A DNA stretch of 35,951 nt from positions 1-35,951 of the forward strand of contig NZ_PJBS01000149.1 in assembly GCF_002836055.1 (NCBI RefSeq). Reading direction: 5' to 3'. A program made the translations under genes and the position numbers. Source of the stretch: Psychroflexus sp. MES1-P1E (lineage in GTDB: Bacteria; Bacteroidota; Bacteroidia; Flavobacteriales; Flavobacteriaceae). The notes beneath the pieces were generated by a model, which ran no database searches, was not told where the DNA came from, and was given only the letters and a program-made list of their open reading frames with translations. Every line of letters begins with the position of its first letter. Positions within the stretch are counted from its first letter, which is position 1. This document shows, in pieces, positions 23,660 through 32,091 of the stretch.

Positions 23660-25189
23660 TTAGTTAAGTAATCTATAAATGGGTAAAGTTTCGCCTTTGT
23701 TTGTTTTTAAAATACCAAAACTCACAAAGCTATTTGGGGCTTCTGGTTCTAAAACCTCTGCTGTGATATTTGCACGCCGTTGGTTCATCATTACAATTGC
23801 AGTCCCTTTATTAAAAGTTTTTTCTTCTTTTTTTAAATTTACTTCAACCGTTTGTAGTTTCATTTTCTCATACCGAATTGGTTTTCTGTAGAGGGAAGCC
23901 ACTTCATAGGTTTCTACCGCATAGGTTTTATCTTCTTCTAGAAATTCAATTTTAACCCCTAAGGTTTGTAGTTTTTGAATGATTTCAGTTTGATTTGCCT
24001 CAATGATATAGGCTTTTGGCCGAACTCGTGTAAGTTTTGCTTTAGCTTTCCAGGCATCACGCACAGTCATTTCAAATTGGACATATTCATTCGTATTGAT
24101 ATCAATAAATTGAACTGAGTCTTTATATATTCCTCTATTATATTCTAAAACGACATTATTAGTTTGAGCTGTTGCAATTTCAATTTCATCTTTTACCAGA
24201 TTCATGTGTTCTGAAGCTGTTTTTAAATAGGATATGGCAATGAGGAAACTAGAATGTATTCTCCGCTTAAAGGACGTTTTACCCAAACCAACCCCTCTTA
24301 TTTCTATTAATGAAGATATGGTGTTGGTCAAGGCATAATTAGATGCACTGGATCTTGAGCTAATTGATCCTTGATTAATATGAATATCGCCTTCTACTTT
24401 TCGAGTAGATATGTAGGGTTGATGGGTATATCCATATTCATCTAATACTCGCCTTGCGTTTTCTACGAATAATTCGTCGGTTAACGTTCTTAAGTTTTGT
24501 GGGACATTCAGGTTTCCACTGAACAGAAACATAGCATCGTACATATTGGTCAGTCCAAAGTCTCCCAGTCTGGCATAGTCTCTTCGGTAAGGTCTATATT
24601 CATGAAAATCTACACCTACATCTGGATTAAAGTTAGAAAATGCCTGTTTTAATACCACACTTTCTGGCGCCATGAGTTTGGTTTGGTCTCTGTTTAAATC
24701 TAGACCGTTAGCCGCATATCTATCGTTTTTAAGGTAACCATCGATATTGGCCATAGGAATAACTGCAAGTTCAATATTTTCTAAAATATCAATATAGGAG
24801 GCATCATTAAGCAAGCGGTCTAGTAAATACAGCATAGATTCTGTGCTTGCAGGTTCATTACCGTGTAAGCCGCCTTGCATCCAGACTTTTATTTTTTCTT
24901 CGCCATTGGGAACAACTAACTTTATTAAGGGAATTTGTCTCTTTTTTTGACTTTCTCCTATATAGGATAAGGATACTATATCTGAGTGCTCATTAACTAA
25001 TTTATCTAGAAATGCAATCAGCTCTTTATAATTGGTAAATCCTCTTTTCTTTTGAAGCGCAGGCGTTGTGTTTAAAACTTCTTCACGGTCTGGAAAGAAC
25101 TTATTGGTAATTTTTTTAGTCTGGGGACTAAATTGAGCATGGATGGTAAAGCTCATTATTAAAAATAATATGATAACTAGTTTTTTCAT
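23660..25189 (-). CDS. Secreted M14-family zinc carboxypeptidase
   Basis: A 509-aa protein with a signal peptide (about residues 1-19, ending HAQ). The catalytic domain carries the zinc motif HGNE (His109 and Glu112), the third ligand His196 in GVDFHEYRP, and a substrate-binding NRD segment (Arg167). The expected general base is Glu296 in LIEIRGVGLG. The extended C-terminal part (about residues 330-509) is beta-rich, as in large bacterial M14 proteins. The enzyme removes residues from the C-terminus of peptides in the periplasm or at the surface. It follows the second porin by one base, so it is co-expressed with it, and its products could feed IadA and the dicarboxylate carriers. Confidence 0.92.
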   Translation of the reverse strand: MKKLVIILFLIMSFTIHAQFSPQTKKITNKFFPDREEVLNTTPALQKKRGFTNYKELIAFLDKLVNEHSDIVSLSYIGESQKKRQIPLIKLVVPNGEEKIKVWMQGGLHGNEPASTESMLYLLDRLLNDASYIDILENIELAVIPMANIDGYLKNDRYAANGLDLNRDQTKLMAPESVVLKQAFSNFNPDVGVDFHEYRPYRRDYARLGDFGLTNMYDAMFLFSGNLNVPQNLRTLTDELFVENARRVLDEYGYTHQPYISTRKVEGDIHINQGSISSRSSASNYALTNTISSLIEIRGVGLGKTSFKRRIHSSFLIAISYLKTASEHMNLVKDEIEIATAQTNNVVLEYNRGIYKDSVQFIDINTNEYVQFEMTVRDAWKAKAKLTRVRPKAYIIEANQTEIIQKLQTLGVKIEFLEEDKTYAVETYEVASLYRKPIRYEKMKLQTVEVNLKKEEKTFNKGTAIVMMNQRRANITAEVLEPEAPNSFVSFGILKTNKGETLPIYRLLN

Positions 25190-25190
25190 C

Positions 25191-26588
25191 TTAAAAGGCT
25201 AGGGTTAAAATTAGTCTCAACAGTCTTTCGTCTCCAGGTAGAGGATCTCCTTGGTTATCACTGATGCCGAATTCTCCTGCGTTTATCCAAGTGTAGGAAG
25301 CTTGAATTTTTGCACCGTAACTTCGGTTTAAATATTTACTTATACCAACAGTGTAGTAATCTGTTCTATTAAAAAATGTAGCATTATTTAAAAACGAATA
25401 TTCATCTGCATTGATATGCGTATACCTGGCATCTAGAGAAAAGCCATTTTTAAAGAGATATCCTCCTTGAATATTATAGGCTTCCCCTAGCATCATTTGT
25501 CGTCGCACATATTCATCTGGAGTAAAATCCCTAAAATCTTCTGAGGTTGGATTTACACGACCTCTAAAACGATCGGTTAATACCGTATTGTCGTCTCCAA
25601 AAATGTCATTCCTTAAGTTAATATCATCAGCAATATCGGAGGCAAAACTTTTATGGTATTCACCAATCACAGAAAACCCTTTGTATTTAAACAAAAAATC
25701 TACCCCTACTTTAGAATAATCGGGAAGTCTTTCCTCTCCATCATCCAATGCTCCATTGGCATTTATATCGTTAAGGTAAAGTATCCTACCGCTGTTTCTT
25801 CCTCTTCTACTCGTAATGCCATCGTTGTAATTTGCCGTCACTCCAAAAACCAATTTAGGGGTTTGTTCTCTTACCACATCAGCTTGTCTAAACTGTCCAA
25901 AATTGGTAAATAATCCGAAGGGTAAGAAATCTAAACGTGCGCCATATTTCAAACCCCCATTATCATTATTAAATACATTCGCCCCATCTCCGTTGGTTAT
26001 GGTTACATAAGGTTTTAAATAAGTACCTCGACCGGTTTTAAAAGTACCTTTTGCAAATAATCCAAATTCTCTAATACTGGCAAAAGCAGACGTTAATCTA
26101 CTCCGTTCTGGCAGTTGGAGCGCATTAGAATTCATAAATAATTCTCTGTTATCTGTGTAAGTGGCACGCTGACCAAATATAAGCTCTACTCTTCTTGCCA
26201 CTTTATAGGAGACATAAGCGTCTAATAGATAGTTTCTTAAATCGCTGACGTCGCCTTCTCTTTGCGCTTCGTCTTGTCCTGCTAAATCAACTTGCAATCT
26301 ATACCCAAATCGTTCGTTCGCAGATTGACCAGACAGCCTTAATCGCAAACGTCTCATTCTAAACCTAGTTTCGTTGGCTAGGTCTGAGTCTTCGTAAATT
26401 TCTGTTTCCGAAGAAGGCTGAATATAGCCTTGCAGTTTTATGGTGCTACCGTTAGGATTGGTGAAATTAAAACCCTCTCCAAAATCATAACTGCTCAATT
26501 TTGTATTTTGTGCATAGAGATGAGATAGACTTGCACTAACCAATACGACAAAAATAATTGTGGAAATTTTCATATTTATGTGTTTCAT
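25191..26588 (-). CDS. Outer-membrane porin, OprO/OprP-like (second in a pair)
   Basis: A 465-aa beta-barrel porin starting MKHINMKISTIIFVVLVSAS with a signal peptide ending LYAQ. The frame is open to 26600, but the start at 26588 (or 26573, MKIS) gives a better signal peptide; I prefer 26588. Barrel strands start with IKLQGYIQPSSE and include RMRRLRLRLSG and VELIFGQRATYTDNRELFM, the porin O/P core. The protein ends LILTLAF, a classic outer-membrane C-terminus. Its start overlaps the end of the IadA gene, implying translational coupling. It is a paralogue of the porin at 22364-23638. Confidence 0.87.
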   Translation of the reverse strand: MKHINMKISTIIFVVLVSASLSHLYAQNTKLSSYDFGEGFNFTNPNGSTIKLQGYIQPSSETEIYEDSDLANETRFRMRRLRLRLSGQSANERFGYRLQVDLAGQDEAQREGDVSDLRNYLLDAYVSYKVARRVELIFGQRATYTDNRELFMNSNALQLPERSRLTSAFASIREFGLFAKGTFKTGRGTYLKPYVTITNGDGANVFNNDNGGLKYGARLDFLPFGLFTNFGQFRQADVVREQTPKLVFGVTANYNDGITSRRGRNSGRILYLNDINANGALDDGEERLPDYSKVGVDFLFKYKGFSVIGEYHKSFASDIADDINLRNDIFGDDNTVLTDRFRGRVNPTSEDFRDFTPDEYVRRQMMLGEAYNIQGGYLFKNGFSLDARYTHINADEYSFLNNATFFNRTDYYTVGISKYLNRSYGAKIQASYTWINAGEFGISDNQGDPLPGDERLLRLILTLAF

Positions 26589-26589
26589 A

Positions 26590-27738
26590 CTATAGTTCAA
26601 AATTTCCTTTAACTATAATTTTTTTATTTTTCATCATCTGTTGTCCTTTTGCAAACACATCAGTAAGAGTTAAGTCCTCATCAAAAAAACAGAAGTCGGC
26701 ATCATTTCCAACTTTTATGCTTCCTTTGTGCTTAAGCCCTAAGTTTTCAGCAGGATTACTCGTGACTAGTTGAAAGGCCTTTTCAATTGATAACTTACCT
26801 TCTTTTATCAATAGTAAGGTTTCAGATAAATTTTTATCTATTGGTGCTTTTCTTACGCCAATGGCCTTACCCTCTTCATCAAATTTTGTTAAGCCTGCAT
26901 GGCCATCTGTACTAAAGGTCATTTTGCTAATATCTACACCTTGTTCTAATGCATATAAAACCGATTTGTAAGGTGCAGTATATTGAGATGCCGCTGTTGT
27001 TATATCTATCATGCCACCAAGTTTGGCAAATTCTATTGCTTGGTCAAAAAGCTCTTTTGAACGGCCAACATGCGTTGGAGAAATATGTTTAATAGGAAAG
27101 TGAAAGTCATTAACCAATTCAAACAATAGGTCCATTTTGCTGGGTAAGTTTCCTAAATGAATATGTAGTATCCCTTTTTTACCTCCAACCATGCCACCTA
27201 CCATGATATCTCTGAGTTTTCTTACCAAATCTGTAGCCGATGGATAAGAAGATCGAATATCACTAATGGCTATTTTTACACCCAATACTTTATCAATAAA
27301 AAGCATATCACCTTGAATACTCTCTGTTATGGTTACGGTGTCCATACCATAATAACCGCTAAACATGTATGCTGAAATGCCTTCTTGATTTAAGCCTTTT
27401 ACTTTTGCATATAAAGTTCTGATGTTTCTTGCCGTTCCATCTGTTCCCAAAAGACTACAAACCGTTGTTGTACCACAGGCGATGAGTTCGCTAAGTTTTA
27501 CTTCTGGTGTCATAGACCCAAAGCCCTCTTTACCGCCAGCACCAATAACGTGTATGTGTTGATCAATTAATCCTGGGGTTACTATTTTGCCTTCAGCATC
27601 AATAATCTTTACGTATATATTTTCAAATTCGCTGAGGTTATCTTCAATAGCTATGATTTTATCGTTTGCTATCAAAATATCTTTTTTACCCATTTTTGAT
27701 GGGGCGTATAATTGTGTATTTTTAAGTAAAGTTAGCAT
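26590..27738 (-). CDS. iadA: Isoaspartyl dipeptidase (beta-aspartyl-peptidase)
   Basis: A 382-aa M38 amidohydrolase that cleaves beta-aspartyl dipeptides. The binuclear metal site is complete: His61/His63 (QHIHV), Lys155 (VKIAISD, the carboxylated lysine), His194 (LHIHLGN), His223 (PTHVGR) and Asp278 (STDGHAG). The substrate residue Glu71 is also present. Order and spacing match Escherichia coli IadA. There is no signal peptide, so it acts in the cytoplasm. The gene follows the dicarboxylate carrier by four bases and overlaps the next porin. The reaction would release aspartate from isoaspartyl dipeptides made from aged proteins or cyanophycin-like material. Confidence 0.94.
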   Translation of the reverse strand: MLTLLKNTQLYAPSKMGKKDILIANDKIIAIEDNLSEFENIYVKIIDAEGKIVTPGLIDQHIHVIGAGGKEGFGSMTPEVKLSELIACGTTTVCSLLGTDGTARNIRTLYAKVKGLNQEGISAYMFSGYYGMDTVTITESIQGDMLFIDKVLGVKIAISDIRSSYPSATDLVRKLRDIMVGGMVGGKKGILHIHLGNLPSKMDLLFELVNDFHFPIKHISPTHVGRSKELFDQAIEFAKLGGMIDITTAASQYTAPYKSVLYALEQGVDISKMTFSTDGHAGLTKFDEEGKAIGVRKAPIDKNLSETLLLIKEGKLSIEKAFQLVTSNPAENLGLKHKGSIKVGNDADFCFFDEDLTLTDVFAKGQQMMKNKKIIVKGNFEL

Positions 27739-27742
27739 TGTT

Positions 27743-29104
27743 CTAGATAAAATGATAGGTTAACATGATGATTAAAGCCACTCCTAAAGGAATGATATTT
27801 CGTTTCACTATAGATATGGCAGATACCTGAGCAATTTCCGCCGTTGCAATAATGACACCAGCAACAGGAGAAACAGTTCGTCCCATTGAAGCTGAAAATT
27901 GCATAGGTAAAATTATAGAGCTAGATTCAATCCCCAAGGCTTTTGAGATTTTTGGGACTAAAGGGCCAAAAGCAAAAAATGAAGCATTTCCACTACCCAT
28001 AAGCATAGAGGCTAAAAATATCATCACAGACATAACAACACCTATCCCAATTGCTCCAAAACCTGCATTTTGAGCAAAAACTAACAAGCCCTCTATAAGA
28101 CCTAAACTTATCAATCCTTTTGCGAAAATATCAGCTGTTATAATTAAGGTAACTACAGTCTTAAAAATGTTACCCATTCCACTCCAAAATATTTTTAGCG
28201 TGTCAAAAACCTCTTTGATATTTCTTCTTCTAATCGCTTCGAATATCAAGGCTATAAAAAGACTAATAAACATGGCTGTGGTGGTATCTAATGTGATGGG
28301 AGAAGAAAATAAGTTGAATAGCTTTGAAAAAACAATGAGCAGAATTATAGGTAAAATGGGGATAAGCGCATATATTACAGGAACGTCTGATTTTTTATCT
28401 CTTTCGGTTTCTACCCCCTTTTCTATTTCGATTTTTTTGTCAAAATGTTTATTTACAAAATAATAAGTTACCATCATTGAAATGCTCAACGGCCATACTA
28501 AAGGAATTTGATAGTCTACTAAATAATCTATAATTGGTATTTCGCATAATGCTGAGGCACTTACAGTTATGGCAGATGCTGGTCCCATGCCAAAGGCGGT
28601 TGTTGCTGTAATTACAGACACTGCCGATAATCTGCTTACTCCTAAATTGACCAATATTGGAAATAATGATGCCATGAGCAATAAACTTAAACCCGCTGCA
28701 GATGGGATAGAAACAAATAAGATTTGACCTATAGGTATAACCATAGAAGCAGCTATGTAAGGTTTTTTCTTAAAAAGCTTTAGTGGTTTCATAGCAACAT
28801 GAACTAAGGCTTTAGAAGCGCCAATTTTATCAATATAAGCAACAAAACCACCAATGGCCATGATCATGAGACCTACGCCAGCATTGGTTTTACTAAAAGA
28901 TTCTTTGATATATCTAAAAAAATCAAAGCCAATAAAACCAGTTTCATCTTTTAATACAGGCAATTTGTAATTAAGAAAATAAGAGATACATAGCATTAGC
29001 AATCCAGAAACCAATAAGACGGCATGTGGATTTTGTTTTTTTAATAGCAATCGGGCTACAATTACTATAAAAACAAGCGCTATGATTACTCCTAAGTATT
29101 TCAT
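27743..29104 (-). CDS. DcuC-like C4-dicarboxylate transporter
   Basis: A 453-aa inner-membrane protein with about 12 helices and conserved features of the DcuC/C4-dicarboxylate carrier group (FVSIPSAAGLSLLLMAS, GMGPASAITVSAS, MGSGNASFFAFGPLVP, MQFSASMGRTVSPVAGVIIATA). The family moves fumarate, succinate, malate and aspartate. It is 14 bases from the upstream LTD lipoprotein gene and four bases from iadA, which suggests one operon. Whether it imports aspartate or exports the products of aspartate catabolism is inference. Confidence 0.88.
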   Translation of the reverse strand: MKYLGVIIALVFIVIVARLLLKKQNPHAVLLVSGLLMLCISYFLNYKLPVLKDETGFIGFDFFRYIKESFSKTNAGVGLMIMAIGGFVAYIDKIGASKALVHVAMKPLKLFKKKPYIAASMVIPIGQILFVSIPSAAGLSLLLMASLFPILVNLGVSRLSAVSVITATTAFGMGPASAITVSASALCEIPIIDYLVDYQIPLVWPLSISMMVTYYFVNKHFDKKIEIEKGVETERDKKSDVPVIYALIPILPIILLIVFSKLFNLFSSPITLDTTTAMFISLFIALIFEAIRRRNIKEVFDTLKIFWSGMGNIFKTVVTLIITADIFAKGLISLGLIEGLLVFAQNAGFGAIGIGVVMSVMIFLASMLMGSGNASFFAFGPLVPKISKALGIESSSIILPMQFSASMGRTVSPVAGVIIATAEIAQVSAISIVKRNIIPLGVALIIMLTYHFI

Positions 29105-29118
29105 TTATTTTTATATGG

Positions 29119-30123
29119 TTAGAAAGAACTCCCGTCTAGTTTTGTACCTGGAGAAAACAAAGCCCCATTTGCAGCATCTAGTCCTGCGTGTTGTTCAAAT
29201 TCTCCTGTGAGGTCTGGATTACGTGTATAAGACTCATTTGGATTATTGGATAAAGGCTCAACATCAAAGGTTAATACTGGATCTCCACTTGGGTCTGCTA
29301 AAGTCATAACATCCCCAGAGTTACTCATATTTAATTGACCTTCTGAGGCGGTTTGAACAATTGCTCCACCAAAAGCACCTGTTGGTGTGCCTCCACCAAA
29401 AACGACTAAGACAGCATTTACTGGTAAAATAGTTCCTTGAGGAAAAGTATGCCTAATTTGATCTGCGTCTGATAGGGTATAGCCTGAAAGATCTAAAGCT
29501 GAACCAGAATTAAAGAATTCTATAAATTCATCATCAAGAGGACTTCTTGTGCCATCTCCATTAGCATCTCCTGGTGCATCTGAGGCAGGATCGTAATTAA
29601 CTTCATTTATTAAAAAACCTAAAAAGGGACAGCCGTTGTTTTCGATTTCGCCAGCTACATCGACACATTCATCGTCAGAATCCAAAACACCATCATTATC
29701 GGTATCTGTATCATCATCCAAAATTTGTATCTCTAAGCTAGAACCTGATAAAACTAGAAATCCTGCACCACTCTCTAAGGAGATGATTAGGTTTTCCACA
29801 CCTTCTATGTCTTGGTCTTGAAGCCCATTGAGGGAAATATTTCCAGAAGTTTGTCCGTTGCTAATAGTGATTTCTGCTGCAGAAACAGAGAAATCAACAC
29901 CCTCAGTTGCAGAACCGCTAATTAGCAGAGGTACAGTTACAGTTTCACTACTTGTTGAATTTAAGGTTGCAGTTATTTGAATACTACCCTCATTTTCGCT
30001 TAGGTTGGTATCACTGGCTATCAATTCTAAAGCAGGTAAAATATCATCTGTAGTACAGGAGTACTGTAAAAGGCTTAGCAAAAAAATCCCAACAATACCT
30101 TTTAAAGTCTTGCTTTTACTCAT
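29119..30123 (-). CDS. Lamin-tail-domain (LTD) lipoprotein with Calx-beta domain
   Basis: A 334-aa surface lipoprotein. The signal peptide ends in the lipobox LLQYSC (Cys23). Next is a Calx-beta-like domain (about 30-140: SENEGSIQITATLNSTSSE, GVDFS), then a short acidic Ca-type repeat (DTDNDGVLDSDDECVD). From about residue 170 comes an LTD (FLINEVNYDPASDAPGDANG to about 320). The LTD closely resembles that of the neighbouring gene at 30264-31991 (both have VVFGGGTPTG, AIVQTAS and SPG). LTDs are often found on secreted or surface proteins of Bacteroidota and their function there is unclear. It could be an outer-membrane anchored binding partner for the transport or enzyme system. Confidence 0.83.
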   Translation of the reverse strand: MSKSKTLKGIVGIFLLSLLQYSCTTDDILPALELIASDTNLSENEGSIQITATLNSTSSETVTVPLLISGSATEGVDFSVSAAEITISNGQTSGNISLNGLQDQDIEGVENLIISLESGAGFLVLSGSSLEIQILDDDTDTDNDGVLDSDDECVDVAGEIENNGCPFLGFLINEVNYDPASDAPGDANGDGTRSPLDDEFIEFFNSGSALDLSGYTLSDADQIRHTFPQGTILPVNAVLVVFGGGTPTGAFGGAIVQTASEGQLNMSNSGDVMTLADPSGDPVLTFDVEPLSNNPNESYTRNPDLTGEFEQHAGLDAANGALFSPGTKLDGSSF

Positions 30124-30166
30124 GAGTCATGAAATTATAAAGTTAACACTGTATTGCGTTTAAAAA

Positions 30167-30174
30167 CAAATTTA
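30167..30174 (-). promoter_or_regulatory. Candidate -7 element for the LTD-lipoprotein/dcuC/iadA operon
   Basis: On the minus strand TAAATTTG fits TAnnTTTG exactly, 44 bases before the start of the lipoprotein gene and downstream of a clear terminator. No -33 TTG was found at the expected spacing, so the call is tentative. Confidence 0.3.
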
Positions 30175-30224
30175 AATATTGGTTGTGCACATTTTAAGTC
30201 ACAGATTAATTATCACTTCATAAA

Positions 30225-30253
30225 AAAGGCTGACATTTAAAGCAGCAGCCTTT
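30225..30253 (-). terminator. Rho-independent terminator of the LTD/T9SS gene
   Basis: AAAGGCTG (30246-30253 read on the minus strand) pairs with CAGCCTTT (30232 to 30225), giving an 8-bp stem with a 13-base loop. On the minus strand the stem is followed by a run of T. It sits about 10 bases after the stop codon of the LTD/T9SS gene, so that gene is probably its own transcription unit. Confidence 0.75.
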
Positions 30254-30263
30254 GAAAGAATCA

Positions 30264-31991
30264 TTAGTTGATTATCAATTTGTTTGTTGCAGTGCGATTT
30301 GAAATCGTAACCTTTAACAAGTAAAGGCCACTTCCTATACTGGAAACATCCAATATGCTTGTGTTCAATTTTGTAGACATGACCAGTCTACCGGTGAGGT
30401 CATATAGCTCGATAGTCTTGGTGCCCTCAGTTTTAGAATTGATATTCACAAATCCGTTTTTTACAGGGTTTGGATAGAATGTAATATCAAATTTCAAGCG
30501 GTTATCTTGAATTGATAAAGTTGTACCATCTACTTGCAATCCTGGCGAATAAACTAAATTTATATTTGCATCCGTATGAAGTACATAATCACCTGTTATA
30601 TCTGGGCTTCTAGTAATAGATTGATTATCACCAAAATTTAAACTTAAGTCATCAGAATCAAAATCGATTACCGTTAAGCCTAAAGTATTTTTGACTATGA
30701 TATCATCTCCACTATTTGTTAAATTCAGATCACCTGAGGAGGCTGTTTGAACGATAGCCGTTCCAAAATTTCCAGTTGGTGTTCCACCTCCAAAAACAAC
30801 ATAAGTGCTATTAGCTGAAATTATTGTGTTTGCGGGCACCACGTGTCTTGGTGTATCAGAAGATAAAGCGTTGGAGTCAAATATAGTATATCCACTGATG
30901 TTTAAATCTTCACTTGAATTATTAAAAAATTCCATAAATTCATCTTCTGAAGCATCTCTTGTTCCATCGTTATTGGCATCCCCTTCTACTTCTGTTGTTT
31001 GATCATCGTCACTAGGAGGATCAAAAAGGACTTCATTCAAAACCAATGGTACACAACCGGGACTGTTGATATCATCCGATAGATCACATATACCCCCATC
31101 TGCTAAATCACTCAGCGAAACGGTAATATCTGTACCTTCTGGAATATTGGTAATTAGTATAGTACCTGTTTCGGTGTTTGAAGGATCATCGCCACCAACT
31201 GTCCCAGCAGTTGAGTTTACCACAAAAATATTATCGTTATTTCCACCTATAAAATCTAGTGTAGCAGTATAAGTATCGTCAGTATCTCCATTTGAAAATG
31301 TTGCACAAGTTACAGATGTACCTCCTAATGCTAGTGTGCATACATCACCCACAGGGGTCCAACCAGAACCTGAACCTAAAGGGAAAGTACTTCCTAATGT
31401 TCCAAAATAGGTTTCTAAATTAGGACTTGCCCCATTTTCTTGACAAGCTGTATGGTCATCTAAATCGTTTTCTGCAGTAATAGACCACTGCGCAGGATCC
31501 CAAGTTCCAGTATCTGGAATACCATCTAATCTTGTAGCTACAGCATCATTGTGGTTCCAGTTAGATTCAGTGTCATCATCAGCGTCTGTTTCAGTTTTAC
31601 CAAACTGACTAACTACTGTTCCGTTTAAAACCAATTGGTAGCCATCATCACCACTTGTTGAAGTTCCAACTTCTATTGTGGTGCTAGCATCAAAGATTGT
31701 TGAAGGGAATTCAGCTTGCATTAGTGGAATATCTCTGACAATATAAACGAAAGCATCTGTTTGAACTCCAAAACCAGAGATGTCAATCTGATTATCCTGC
31801 CAAGCATCTCCATTTTGCATATAATTTAAAACTATATCATCATTTTCAAAATCTACAGTACCGTCTACATAAAGCTCTACTGTTTTAACAAAAGGATTTG
31901 AACAGCCTGTCTCAATGATCTTTGTTATAGTTACATTTTGCGAGAATGCACTTATACAAAATAAACAAAATAAAAGGTAAATATTTTTCAT
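30264..31991 (-). CDS. T9SS-secreted protein with lamin-tail domain
   Basis: A 575-aa secreted protein. Signal peptide about residues 1-17 (ending AFSQ). The N-terminal part (about 18-210) is a lamin-tail-like domain (VTITKIIETGCSNPFVKTVELY). A beta-rich region (about 210-310) follows, and a second LTD (about 316-495) begins VPLVLNEVLFDPPSDD. The last 75 residues are a T9SS type A sorting domain (YPNPVKNGFVNIN through LLKVTISNRTATNKLIIN). The second LTD is paralogous to that of the next gene. The gene is divergent from the MocR regulator and ends at a terminator. Its role is unknown; surface attachment or binding is likely. Confidence 0.85.
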   Translation of the reverse strand: MKNIYLLFCLFCISAFSQNVTITKIIETGCSNPFVKTVELYVDGTVDFENDDIVLNYMQNGDAWQDNQIDISGFGVQTDAFVYIVRDIPLMQAEFPSTIFDASTTIEVGTSTSGDDGYQLVLNGTVVSQFGKTETDADDDTESNWNHNDAVATRLDGIPDTGTWDPAQWSITAENDLDDHTACQENGASPNLETYFGTLGSTFPLGSGSGWTPVGDVCTLALGGTSVTCATFSNGDTDDTYTATLDFIGGNNDNIFVVNSTAGTVGGDDPSNTETGTILITNIPEGTDITVSLSDLADGGICDLSDDINSPGCVPLVLNEVLFDPPSDDDQTTEVEGDANNDGTRDASEDEFMEFFNNSSEDLNISGYTIFDSNALSSDTPRHVVPANTIISANSTYVVFGGGTPTGNFGTAIVQTASSGDLNLTNSGDDIIVKNTLGLTVIDFDSDDLSLNFGDNQSITRSPDITGDYVLHTDANINLVYSPGLQVDGTTLSIQDNRLKFDITFYPNPVKNGFVNINSKTEGTKTIELYDLTGRLVMSTKLNTSILDVSSIGSGLYLLKVTISNRTATNKLIIN

Positions 31992-32057
31992 ATATATAAA
32001 TTTTTATAAATAAAGTTTTTGATACTGTAAATTAGGAAGTTTTTTCTTTATATTTTA

Positions 32058-32091
32058 CATACCAATTCAAAATAATAATGCATACCAGTTC
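32058..32091 (+). promoter_or_regulatory. Direct-repeat operator candidate at the MocR start
   Basis: CATACCAATTC (32058-32068) and CATACCAGTTC (32081-32091) are near-identical direct repeats, with starts 23 bp apart (about two helix turns). The second overlaps the first codons of the MocR gene. MocR/GabR regulators bind direct repeats near their own promoters, so autoregulation and control of the divergent LTD gene are plausible. Confidence 0.4.
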
